Assembly: GCA_021774955.1 (NCBI GenBank)
Contig: JAJFIN010000296.1
Location: 1-8,329 of the forward strand
DNA from: Alphaproteobacteria bacterium
Lineage (GTDB): Bacteria; Pseudomonadota; Alphaproteobacteria; M2410
Reading direction: 5' to 3'
DNA length: 8,329 nt
Below are positions 1 to 5,902 of this stretch, piece by piece. How positions within the stretch are numbered: the stretch's first letter is position 1; each line of letters begins with the position of its first letter. The position numbers were made by a program, and so were the translations under genes. The notes under the pieces were generated by a model. It was not told the DNA's origin and made no database searches. It saw only the letters and a list, made by a program, of their open reading frames with translations.

Positions 1-339
1 AAAGTTAGCTTGGAGAATCCGGCGCATGAGGTCAGGGCTTAGTGATTCAGATTTGGCAATGGGTGTGACGATTCGCATACGATCATGGGTTTCATCCGAG
101 ACGACCGTGACTTGGGTAGCATCTACAGTGAATTGCCAGGCATTGCCACCTTCGCTTCGTTCTGCATCGGGGTCAATTTTGGTAATGAGCGTGTTTAATC
201 GCTCAAGAGTCATAGACGGTTTAGCGGTTTCGCTATTTTCGTCTGGGGTAGGGCTTGAGCTTTCTTGTGCGTGCACAGAGTATGTGAGGAATAGTATCGA
301 AGAAACAGCAATTGCTAGTGCTCTGGTGAAATGCATCAT
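1..339 (-). CDS. YbjN-like exported protein, 5' part only
   Basis: This is the first 113 codons of a gene that runs off the left edge; the frame is open to base 1. It begins with two tandem ATGs (339 and 336), preceded by a weak AGG. Residues 1-24 look like a signal peptide: a basic residue near the start, a hydrophobic stretch ending in LTY, and a VHA-QE cleavage site. A Ser/Pro/Glu-rich linker follows to about residue 42. From about residue 43 there is an alternating helix/strand pattern: MTLERLNTLI, then WQFTVDATQVTVVSDE, then MRIVTPI and a helix ending RRILQANF. This order resembles YbjN / type III secretion chaperone-like folds, in which a short helix precedes a beta sheet and the LLQANF stretch is characteristic. 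The function of such exported members is unknown. A TATAGT -10-like element lies on the minus strand at 369-374, but I see no convincing -35. The signal peptide is clear; the family call is from pattern memory. Confidence 0.6.
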   Translation of the reverse strand, partial: MMHFTRALAIAVSSILFLTYSVHAQESSSPTPDENSETAKPSMTLERLNTLITKIDPDAERSEGGNAWQFTVDATQVTVVSDETHDRMRIVTPIAKSESLSPDLMRRILQANF

Positions 340-482
340 AACGCAACCTATTGGTGATCAATAAGAACACTATAAAGGTTTGCATGTGCTGCGCCCATCA
401 CGATCATTTGAACACGAAACGCACCTTGGTAGAGTTAGGAAATCTGTCAAATTTCGTGGATTTTCGCTTAGTGCAGCGATGA

Positions 483-510
483 CCGAACCGATCAGCCCTT
501 TTCGGTTCGG
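483..510. repeat. Inverted repeat downstream of the His-rich gene
   Basis: Arms CCGAACCG (483-490) and CGGTTCGG (503-510) are perfect 8-bp complements around a 12-base loop. The repeat lies about 45 bases past the stop codon of the His-rich gene and upstream of the YbjN-like gene. It could act as a transcription terminator or an mRNA 3'-end stabiliser for the His-rich gene, but no T-run follows on the minus strand, so an intrinsic terminator is not supported. The rest of the 340-554 gap holds only a TATAGT -10-like hexamer (369-374) and an isolated TTGACA (445-450) that is not correctly spaced from any -10. Confidence 0.5.
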
Positions 511-554
511 CATCCCCACTTATACGCAACCCCCATGTTGCCCATAGCAGAGTA

Positions 555-1076
555 TCAATAATAGTGGATTAGGTAGCGGCTATTTTGAACGATGTAACCT
601 TTACCATAGTGGTTGTAACACATGGTGCCACCGACTTTGGCTTTATGACCTTGCCAATAACCATGCTTAGACACCTGATGGCACTGCTTAGAATAATGCC
701 CACGACGGTTGTTGTGGCCAGCATTGTAGTAGCCTTTATTGTGGCCTTTATTGTGACCACTATGATGACCCTTGTTGTGATGACCTTTATTATGGCCATT
801 GTAGTGCCCACTATTGTGGCCTTTGTTGTGATGGCCCTTGTTATGACGATTGTAGTGTCCATTATTGTGGCCTTTGTTGTGACCATTATAATGCCTGTTG
901 TTATGACCTTTGTTGTAATGGCCATTATGCGAACGATATTGTACAGCAACATGCCCGTCCGAATTAAGGACGACCTGCCAATTATCGCTTGCTGATGCGG
1001 GAGTGGTTAGAAGAAGTCCGCCACCGAGAAACATGGCACCGAGTACGGACAAACTCAATTTGTGCTTTCGTAACAT
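555..1076 (-). CDS. Exported His/Asn/Gly-rich repeat protein, putative metal binder
   Basis: A 173-residue protein. The start at 1076 has a good ribosome binding site (AGGAG, 8 bases upstream). Residues 1-30 form a signal peptide: basic MLRKHK, a hydrophobic core with GGG, and an ASA-SD type cleavage site near residue 29. Residues 31-48 form a short ordered segment (DNWQVVLNSDGHVAVQYR). Residues 50-127 are low-complexity tetrapeptides such as GHNK, GHYN, GHNN and GHHN, with 21 histidines, mostly every fourth residue. The C-terminal 43 residues carry two Cys (132, 153), five His and many Tyr, and may fold separately. The whole protein has 28 His. Periplasmic or secreted His-rich repeats of this kind usually bind Zn, Ni, Cu or Co, as buffers or delivery factors; that role is inferred, not shown. 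Zur is encoded about 2.5 kb away on the same strand. I do not recognise a named family. Gene reality is supported by the RBS, signal peptide and promoter-like sequence. Confidence 0.8.
   Translation of the reverse strand: MLRKHKLSLSVLGAMFLGGGLLLTTPASASDNWQVVLNSDGHVAVQYRSHNGHYNKGHNNRHYNGHNKGHNNGHYNRHNKGHHNKGHNSGHYNGHNKGHHNKGHHSGHNKGHNKGYYNAGHNNRRGHYSKQCHQVSKHGYWQGHKAKVGGTMCYNHYGKGYIVQNSRYLIHYY
696..929 (-). repeat. Degenerate 12-bp tandem repeat encoding GHNX tetrapeptides
   Basis: The repeat lies inside the His-rich gene (residues 50-127). The DNA repeats with a 12-bp period, each unit coding for Gly-His-Asn/Tyr-Lys/Asn. Some units are shortened or extended (GHHNK, RHNK), so the period slips between four and five residues. 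Units differ at synonymous and non-synonymous positions, so this is an old or diversifying array, not a recent perfect duplication. Such arrays can change copy number by slippage or recombination, altering the number of metal-binding sites. Confidence 0.75.
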
Positions 1077-1145
1077 AATTAGGTCTCCTGCCTTAGAAAG
1101 CTAAGAAGACTCGCCCCCGAAATCACAATCCAGCTTGAAGCAAAC

Positions 1146-1172
1146 ACTATACTCCGTTTTTTTTTGGGTCAA
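1146..1172 (-). promoter_or_regulatory. Putative promoter of the His-rich gene with A9 tract in the spacer
   Basis: On the minus strand, TTGACC (1167-1172, 5 of 6 to the sigma-70 -35) is followed by a 15-base spacer and TATAGT (1146-1151, 5 of 6 to the -10). Nine consecutive A residues (plus-strand T at 1157-1165) make up most of the spacer. The predicted transcript starts roughly 60-70 bases before the ATG at 1076. The 15-bp spacing is shorter than the 17-bp optimum, so the promoter as read would be weak. No terminator hairpin for the upstream antiporter gene is visible in 1077-1220. Confidence 0.45.
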
Positions 1173-1220
1173 GTAAGATTGGAAATCATCACATCGCTTT
1201 GATCGATTATGAACTATTGT

Positions 1221-3242
1221 TTAACCAGTTTCTTGCGATGGCGCACTTATTGGCGATTCATCTTGCCATGTTTTGGACACATTCTCCGTAGGCTTACCAA
1301 ATATTCGCAACGCGCCCCACAGCAAGACAATACCCAATATCAAAGAGATCCACCAGGCGACACCAAACCCCGATGGTATAATACCAATCGTCAATGCAAC
1401 TAGTCCCACCGCAAGCGCATACGGTATTTGAGTATGAACATGGTCCATGTGATCGCATTGGCTCGCCATTGACGAAAGTATTGTGGTGTCAGAGACAGGT
1501 GAACAATGATCTCCCCAAACGGCTCCAGATAAAAGCGATGCAACAGCAGAGTATAAAATCGCATTTCCTTGCGGTGTATCAATAAGTCCGTGTCCAGATA
1601 AAATAACCCAAGTCAAGGGTATCACCAGTGGTATCATTATACCCATGACGCCCCAAGAAGTACCGGTTGCAAAAGCGGTTGCAGCGGCAAGGATGAAGAC
1701 CAATGCTGGCAGTATGGCGGGAGGTAAGGTGTCTCCCAATGTTCCAGCAAGAAAATCGGCCGTGTGTAACACACCGTTGACATTTGACAGAGCCCAAGCC
1801 AACGTCAGAAGGACAATTGCCATGACCATGGATCTCACACCAGAAAGCCAAGCGTCTATAACGGCATCAAGCGCCATAATCTTTTGAACAAGCGTCATAA
1901 GAGTGGCAACCACCACCGCACATAATGACGATGACATCATCGCGACATAGGGATCACCGTTTCCTATGATGGTGCGAAGAGATGCGTCAGAATTGCTGGC
2001 GGCACTGCCCGTATAATAGATGCCTAGGATCGTTCCGAATATGAGGATGAGTAGAGGTACAACCGCATTTGCCGCGCGTTGTGAGGTCGACGACCCCAGA
2101 GCATCAATACCATCTCCCAAAGGACTCGTCGCTTCGTCATCTTGCATCCTTGAAACCGCACCTGTTGATCGAGCGCGTCGCTCTGCCCGTAGCATAGGTC
2201 CAAAATCTCGCTGACTGGCAGCAATGATAAAAACGAAAATCAAAGCGAGGATCGAATAAAATGCGTAGGGAATTGAATTTAGAAATATCGAATAAGCTGT
2301 CTCCGTTATTTCGGGGATATTTTTTAGACTTTCATCAATCAAACCAACTTCAAATCCGACCCAAGTTGTCACCAGCGCGATGCTTGCAATGGGTGCTGCC
2401 GTTGAGTCAACGAGGTAAGATAATTTCTCGCGGGATACATTTAGTTTGTCGGTAATCGGGCGCATCGTATTTCCGGCGATCATCGTGTTGGCGTAATCGT
2501 CGAAAAAAACCGCCATGCCTAATCCCGCCGTTGCGATCTGGCCACGTTTAGGCGATGTCGCCCAGTGTGAAACAAGGTGAACAATTCCCGCCATCCCCCC
2601 GTTCTTGGATATGATGCCAACAAGGCCGCCAATCATCAGGGAAAAAATGACAATTGAGATGTGACCACTGTCATTCAGGGCGCTTAATACATAGACCGGC
2701 GCCAAGTCGAGGAGGCCGTGCCAGATAGCGCCGATAGACCATCCATAGACCAGCGTTGCTCCAAACCAAATGCTGAAAAATAGTGCGGGGATGACTTGAT
2801 GAAACATCAGCGCAACGGCAATCGCAATGAGAGCTGGTAATATCGACAGCCAACCCGAAATCACGCGCGCTTTATGTGTTCCCAATACTGAGCCATCAAT
2901 GCTCACCAGTGTGAGTTCTTTTGTTGATCGCGCAAGTTTCACGTCGGAAAAAACCGCAACACCTTCTTGAACGATTGTCTCAAAAGACAAACTCTCCGAG
3001 CGGAGAACAAGCGTGGTATTCGCCAACACTTCAGGCAGGCCGGTAACTTTTATTTCAGTCGCCTGACCCGCGAGCGAAACTTTCGGAACCGACCAGATCA
3101 AATCATCTTCGGTTGCTGCAGCTGGAATATTAAAACCAAAAAGGATAACACTGATGATTGTGAAAATTGAGAAAGCTAAATGCATGATGGTTCTGTAAAC
3201 GCCAAATTCATGCATTTTTTCACCTGCCGCCCAATTTGTCAT
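1221..3242 (-). CDS. NhaC-family Na+/H+ antiporter with N-terminal periplasmic domain
   Basis: An inner-membrane secondary transporter of the NhaC family (Na_H_antiporter domain), expected to exchange cytoplasmic Na+ or an organic anion against protons. From the start at 3242 it has 673 residues, longer than the typical 450-550. Diagnostic segments are FFDDYANTMIAGNTMRP (about 246-262), TGTSWGVMG (about 526-534) and WGDHCSPVSDTT (about 576-587); conserved Asp residues in these helices are likely in the ion path. A long hydrophilic loop lies at about 344-391. The N-terminus is unusual: a signal-like hydrophobic segment (about 21-38, then PAAA), then about 85 residues of beta-rich sequence with no membrane segment, before the first transporter helix at about residue 132. 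The start at 3242 follows GGGGAG four bases upstream and a promoter at 3268-3295. A frame extension to 3314 would begin upstream of that promoter. An ATG at 3215 (AGGTGA five bases upstream) is a good alternative. The family is certain; the exact substrate is not. Confidence 0.85.
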   Translation of the reverse strand: MTNWAAGEKMHEFGVYRTIMHLAFSIFTIISVILFGFNIPAAATEDDLIWSVPKVSLAGQATEIKVTGLPEVLANTTLVLRSESLSFETIVQEGVAVFSDVKLARSTKELTLVSIDGSVLGTHKARVISGWLSILPALIAIAVALMFHQVIPALFFSIWFGATLVYGWSIGAIWHGLLDLAPVYVLSALNDSGHISIVIFSLMIGGLVGIISKNGGMAGIVHLVSHWATSPKRGQIATAGLGMAVFFDDYANTMIAGNTMRPITDKLNVSREKLSYLVDSTAAPIASIALVTTWVGFEVGLIDESLKNIPEITETAYSIFLNSIPYAFYSILALIFVFIIAASQRDFGPMLRAERRARSTGAVSRMQDDEATSPLGDGIDALGSSTSQRAANAVVPLLILIFGTILGIYYTGSAASNSDASLRTIIGNGDPYVAMMSSSLCAVVVATLMTLVQKIMALDAVIDAWLSGVRSMVMAIVLLTLAWALSNVNGVLHTADFLAGTLGDTLPPAILPALVFILAAATAFATGTSWGVMGIMIPLVIPLTWVILSGHGLIDTPQGNAILYSAVASLLSGAVWGDHCSPVSDTTILSSMASQCDHMDHVHTQIPYALAVGLVALTIGIIPSGFGVAWWISLILGIVLLWGALRIFGKPTENVSKTWQDESPISAPSQETG

Positions 3243-3267
3243 AGATCTCCCCTCGATTTGCTGAAGG

Positions 3268-3295
3268 ACTATAACGATGCAGGCGAAACCGACAA
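3268..3295 (-). promoter_or_regulatory. Putative sigma-70 promoter of the antiporter gene
   Basis: On the minus strand, TTGTCG (3290-3295, 4 of 6) is separated by 16 bases from TATAGT (3268-3273, 5 of 6). Transcription would begin near 3260, giving a leader of about 18 bases before the ATG at 3242. This supports 3242 (or 3215) over the longest possible start at 3314, which would lie upstream of the transcript. The same -10 hexamer, TATAGT, is used in the putative promoter of the His-rich gene. Confidence 0.4.
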
Positions 3296-3336
3296 GACAT
3301 TGGTTTCCCGCCATTTACGTTTCAAATGACAAAACC

Positions 3337-3530
3337 GTAACTAACTCGATGGCCTCTCGTAAGGTTCCTTATTCTATAAAGGAAAGGTCATTCGCTTGGT
3401 TGCCCATGAGTGCGGGTGACGTTGAACTAAGTTGTAGTTACAAAGTACCTGCAGTCTGCTCCCCCAAGGACTGAAGGGTTAGATCCTTCCCTAGAAAAGC
3501 CGCCCTTATTGGGCGGCTTTTTGTTGTTTT
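3337..3530 (+). ncRNA. Candidate small RNA ending in an intrinsic terminator
   Basis: In the 346-bp gap between the antiporter and zur, the plus strand shows a chain of possible helices. GTAACT (3337-3342) plus AACT (3343-3346) can pair with AGTT (3430-3433) and AGTTAC (3436-3441), leaving a 2-base bulge. TTCCTT (3365-3370) pairs with AAGGAA (3379-3384). CAGTC (3452-3456) pairs with GACTG (3469-3473) around a C-rich loop containing CTCCCCC. GAAGG/CCTTC (3473-3489) competes with the last helix by one base. A strong terminator hairpin with a T-rich tail follows at 3495-3530. Hairpins with a C-rich loop before an intrinsic terminator are a common bacterial small-RNA layout. No good plus-strand promoter was found, and most helices would also form on the minus strand, so the strand is uncertain. 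It matches no RNA family I can recognise with confidence. Confidence 0.28.
3495..3530. terminator. Bidirectional intrinsic terminator between zur and the antiporter gene
   Basis: AAAAGCCGCCC (3495-3505) pairs perfectly with GGGCGGCTTTT (3511-3521) across the 5-base loop TTATT. On the plus strand the hairpin is followed by TTTTTGTTGTTTTG, a strong release tract. On the minus strand the stem ends in TTTT and then CTAGGG, so it can also terminate zur transcripts about 70-95 bases after the zur stop codon. The longer T tract points to efficient termination of plus-strand transcription, although no established plus-strand gene lies upstream. Confidence 0.8.
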
Positions 3531-3588
3531 GTTCGCGAGTGATTTAAATCCAGCAGTTTCGAAGTAGGCTTGTCGCGGCCGAGTAATA

Positions 3589-4068
3589 TTATTGGCAGCT
3601 AGGACACCGGCCCAAGACCTCTATCATCGCGCGTTTTGCTTCAAATCCAGCATTTTGGGCTTCTTGTTTCAAAGTCTCTTCGGCCACGCCTGTGGCAAGT
3701 TCACCAATCGCACCACATTCTTCGCAAATTAAGAAGTTTGGCTCGTGGTCGAGATCGAGATGGCTGCAAGTTACAAAGGCGTTGAGACTAGAAAGGCGAT
3801 GCACAAAACCATGTTCCGTCAAGAAATCAAGCACACGATAGATTGTGATGGGGGCAGGTCTTTTCTCGTTTTCACCGATGCGCTCAATAATATCATAAGC
3901 CCCAATGGCTTTGTGGCTCTGAGCAACAATCTCCAAGACCCGATGCCGTAGTGGAGTCAGCTTTATATTCTTGTCTTTACAAATCTTTTCTGCGGCAACA
4001 AGTAAGTCAGCAACACAGTCGTCATGATTGTGATTATGTCCAGGGAACGGTCGCGTCTCTTCAGCCAT
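3589..4068 (-). CDS. zur: Fur-superfamily zinc uptake regulator (Zur)
   Basis: A cytoplasmic, dimeric, zinc-sensing repressor of 159 residues, a normal Zur/Fur length. A winged-helix DNA-binding domain covers about residues 22-92 (KLTPLRHRVLEIV, then PAPITIYRVLDFLTEHG for the recognition helix). The dimerisation domain follows. Structural-zinc cysteines are C115/C118 (ICEEC) and C155/C158 (CPSC). Aligned with E. coli Zur from memory, its regulatory zinc ligands H77, C88, H96 and E111 correspond to H90, C101, H108 and E123 here, all retained. That pattern favours Zur over Fur, PerR or Nur. The first 18 residues form an extra tail with HNHNHDDC, a plausible further metal-binding patch. The ATG at 4068 has only a weak GAG upstream. 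The gene lies 52 bp after the TPR gene with no terminator between, so the two may be cotranscribed. I see no palindromic Zur box in the neighbouring gaps, so its targets are probably elsewhere. Confidence 0.9.
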   Translation of the reverse strand: MAEETRPFPGHNHNHDDCVADLLVAAEKICKDKNIKLTPLRHRVLEIVAQSHKAIGAYDIIERIGENEKRPAPITIYRVLDFLTEHGFVHRLSSLNAFVTCSHLDLDHEPNFLICEECGAIGELATGVAEETLKQEAQNAGFEAKRAMIEVLGRCPSCQ

Positions 4069-4120
4069 ATCTCAAGCCTAGTTGTCTGAGCATAATCCGT
4101 CCAATCAAGGGTACCTGCGA

Positions 4121-5779
4121 TTAGCCACCACCATTAGCGATAGTAAGGCCAAACATTGTCAATGGCTGAGACTTCGCATTGATAGCCTCGAAGCCATGCC
4201 AGAAGTAGGAAGGAAACAATACAAGATTGCCAGCAACTGGTTTGATGTGGTGGTCAACCATGTCGGGTTTACTTCCGAAAAGCTGTGGTTGCCCAAAATG
4301 AAGCCAGCTAGATTTATCTGATTCATTTTCACTTTCTGAGGGTGTGTTGACGAAGTAATATCCAGAGATCCAACCCGCGCGTTCTACTGGCAGTACTAAC
4401 CGTTCTTGCTCTGTGACACTTGTAGCCCAGGCTGCCGACATTCCCGGTCCAAATTGCGCGCGACTGATAAACACATGTTGAGGGTCTTCAGGCAGTCCGT
4501 TGACGAAGCTCTGCATGCCTTTGCCAATCGCCTGTCCCAGTGAATTAAATACGTCGTCTTTTGGATTTGATAAAAGCTCTTCCCAGCTTTGCGATGCGTT
4601 GCGTCTGTTTTGAACAAAAGGATGTACCGGCTTGGTGTCCTGTTTGTTCATAGCTGCTGACAGGGCCGCGTTGAAGCTCTCAAGGTTTTCGAAGCCCTCG
4701 GGCACCTCAATCGGGGTGTTCCACACGAGATTATCGAAATCGTAGTGATATTTGTAGCGCGGATCTTCAAGTTCACGCTCGCAGACGTAAGAAAGCGCGT
4801 GGAGATCCTGGGCGTAGGGGATCATTTGAAAAGCTTTGACAAACTGTTCCAAGGCATCACGGTAAGCGCCTTTTGCAGTCAAGGTTCGCCCATAGTTCAA
4901 ACGTGTGACGCCGTCATTATTGGCCAGTGCGAGTGCTTTTTTGTGACTATCAATTGCCTTGTCGAAGTCCCCCAGAGATGCGCACGCGAAGCTATGTGAA
5001 TTCATCAGCTCAACAACAAACGTATCGTCTTTGTCGAGAAAGGGTGTGCAAACTTCAACGGCCTTTTTGTCCTGGCCGGTCTGATACAAAATCTCTGCAT
5101 ATTGGATGGCAAGGCGCACATCTTCAGGGTGTGCCTCATGCACAGCTTTGAAAGATGTGAGCGCGCTGTCGACATTCTCACCATCAAAAGAAATTTTACT
5201 CAGATTGAGATGTGCTTCACGCATAAAGGGCGTAAATTCGATGGCTTTTTCGTAGGCAACCTTCGCCGCTTCGATGTCACTCCGGTGCTGTAAGATGACA
5301 CCACGCATCAAGTGAGCTTGTGAAAAATCAGGTTTCTTTTCAATGGCATCGTCAACAGATTTCAGAGCTTCATCAAGCTGACCATTTTGCATATAGACGC
5401 GGCCAATATTGGTCGCCGCTTCAACATTTTCTGGATCGATTTTCAGTGCAGATTGATAACAATCCATCGCATCATTGGTGCGTCCGGTGCTGTGGAGCAC
5501 AAGCCCGAGATTGTTAGTGGCGAGCGAGTGTTTCGGATTTGAAATGAGAGATCGACGCAAGAGCTCCTCAGCGGGGCCAAAGGAGCCCGCGAGCAGTTCG
5601 ATCGTGCCGAGGTAAAAAAGCGCTTCCGCGTGTTTTGGATGAGCCTCCATAACCTCGCGGAACGCCCTTTGCGCGGCGGCGTGATTACCCACCTGCATAA
5701 GTTGAACACCTTGACCCATCAACTGGTCGATTGCTTCTTGACTTGTTTTGGCAACTTTTCGCCGTTCGGATCTGTTCAT
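4121..5779 (-). CDS. TPR protein with C-terminal 2OG-Fe(II) oxygenase-like domain
   Basis: A 552-residue, probably cytoplasmic protein. The ATG at 5779 follows GAGG with a 5-base gap; an in-frame ATG at 5806 has no such site and would sit almost at the predicted transcript start. After a basic N-terminus (MNRSERRKVAK), about nine tetratricopeptide repeats span residues 25-325, with the usual G-Y/L, A-x-x-x-Y/F and terminal Pro pattern every 34 residues. They probably bind a protein partner. A linker of about 100 residues leads to a C-terminal domain (about 425-550) resembling the 2OG-FeII_Oxy_5 type: AQFGPGMSAAWATS, then GWISGYYFVNTP (about 469-480), and NLVLFPSYFWHGFEAI (about 518-533) with the distal His at 528. 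The His-x-His-Pro stretch normally just before the ISGxYY motif appears to be replaced by PVERAG, so iron binding is uncertain. Substrate unknown. Zur follows 52 bp later. Confidence 0.75.
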   Translation of the reverse strand: MNRSERRKVAKTSQEAIDQLMGQGVQLMQVGNHAAAQRAFREVMEAHPKHAEALFYLGTIELLAGSFGPAEELLRRSLISNPKHSLATNNLGLVLHSTGRTNDAMDCYQSALKIDPENVEAATNIGRVYMQNGQLDEALKSVDDAIEKKPDFSQAHLMRGVILQHRSDIEAAKVAYEKAIEFTPFMREAHLNLSKISFDGENVDSALTSFKAVHEAHPEDVRLAIQYAEILYQTGQDKKAVEVCTPFLDKDDTFVVELMNSHSFACASLGDFDKAIDSHKKALALANNDGVTRLNYGRTLTAKGAYRDALEQFVKAFQMIPYAQDLHALSYVCERELEDPRYKYHYDFDNLVWNTPIEVPEGFENLESFNAALSAAMNKQDTKPVHPFVQNRRNASQSWEELLSNPKDDVFNSLGQAIGKGMQSFVNGLPEDPQHVFISRAQFGPGMSAAWATSVTEQERLVLPVERAGWISGYYFVNTPSESENESDKSSWLHFGQPQLFGSKPDMVDHHIKPVAGNLVLFPSYFWHGFEAINAKSQPLTMFGLTIANGGG

Positions 5780-5818
5780 GCGTTCCTCTTTGGCACAGAA
5801 ATACAATTTGTGAGCGCG

Positions 5819-5824
5819 ATTATA
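5819..5824 (-). promoter_or_regulatory. Consensus -10 hexamer upstream of the TPR gene
   Basis: The minus strand reads TATAAT here, a perfect sigma-70 -10, about 40 bases before the ATG at 5779. No good -35 exists at 16-18 bp (the sequence there is near ACCCTG), and there is no extended TGn. If used, it would give a leader of about 33 bases and would exclude the upstream ATG at 5806 as a useful start. An activator might compensate for the missing -35. Confidence 0.35.
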
Positions 5825-5842
5825 GCCCCCAGGCTGATTTAC

Positions 5843-5889
5843 AGGGTTTCGAACCCTCTCACTAGCAAGGAGAGTGCCGAATAAGCACT
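5843..5889. repeat. Three adjacent small inverted repeats after the GGT gene
   Basis: Between the GGT stop and the TPR promoter lie AGGGTT-TCG-AACCCT (5843-5857, perfect 6-bp arms), CTCTC/GAGAG (5856-5860 and 5870-5874) and AGTGC/GCACT (5873-5877 and 5885-5889). They overlap by one or two bases, so not all form together. None is followed by a T-run on the minus strand. They may slow or end the GGT transcript or protect its 3' end. The first resembles a tRNA T-arm on the minus strand, but no tRNA body surrounds it. Confidence 0.4.
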
Positions 5890-5902
5890 TGGCGCGAGAA
5901 GG

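Noticed and set aside
569..952. A 127-residue minus-strand ORF rich in Thr and Ile.
   Set aside because: It is an out-of-frame reading of the same 12-bp repeat; repeats with a period divisible by three keep all frames open. It has no signal peptide or RBS.
585..995. A 136-residue, very hydrophobic ORF on the plus strand with many Val, Ile and Met, resembling a membrane protein.
   Set aside because: It is the exact antisense of the His/Asn repeat: CAC/CAT and AAC/AAT codons read in reverse as GTG/ATG and GTT/ATT. It lacks an RBS, while the minus-strand gene has an RBS, a signal peptide and a promoter.
3243..3314. Extending the antiporter to the ATG at 3314.
   Set aside because: The extension would cross the putative promoter (3268-3295), adds no recognisable sequence, and has no better RBS than the ATGs at 3242 and 3215.
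3385..3475. A yybP-ykoY (Mn2+) riboswitch on the minus strand.
   Set aside because: There is only partial similarity: GGGGGAGCAG instead of GGGGAGTA and GAATGACC instead of GAGACC. The closing helix does not pair well, and the nearest promoter lies downstream of it. Kept only as a low-interest test.
3331..3530. 6S RNA, SRP RNA, RNase P RNA or tmRNA in the gap.
   Set aside because: None of their conserved sequences is present, and the length and helices do not fit.
5839..5880. A tRNA-like T-arm (GGGTTCGAAACCC on the minus strand), perhaps a tRNA remnant or attachment site.
   Set aside because: No acceptor, D-arm or anticodon arm can be placed around it, no CCA or integrase gene is nearby, and no matching repeat was seen.
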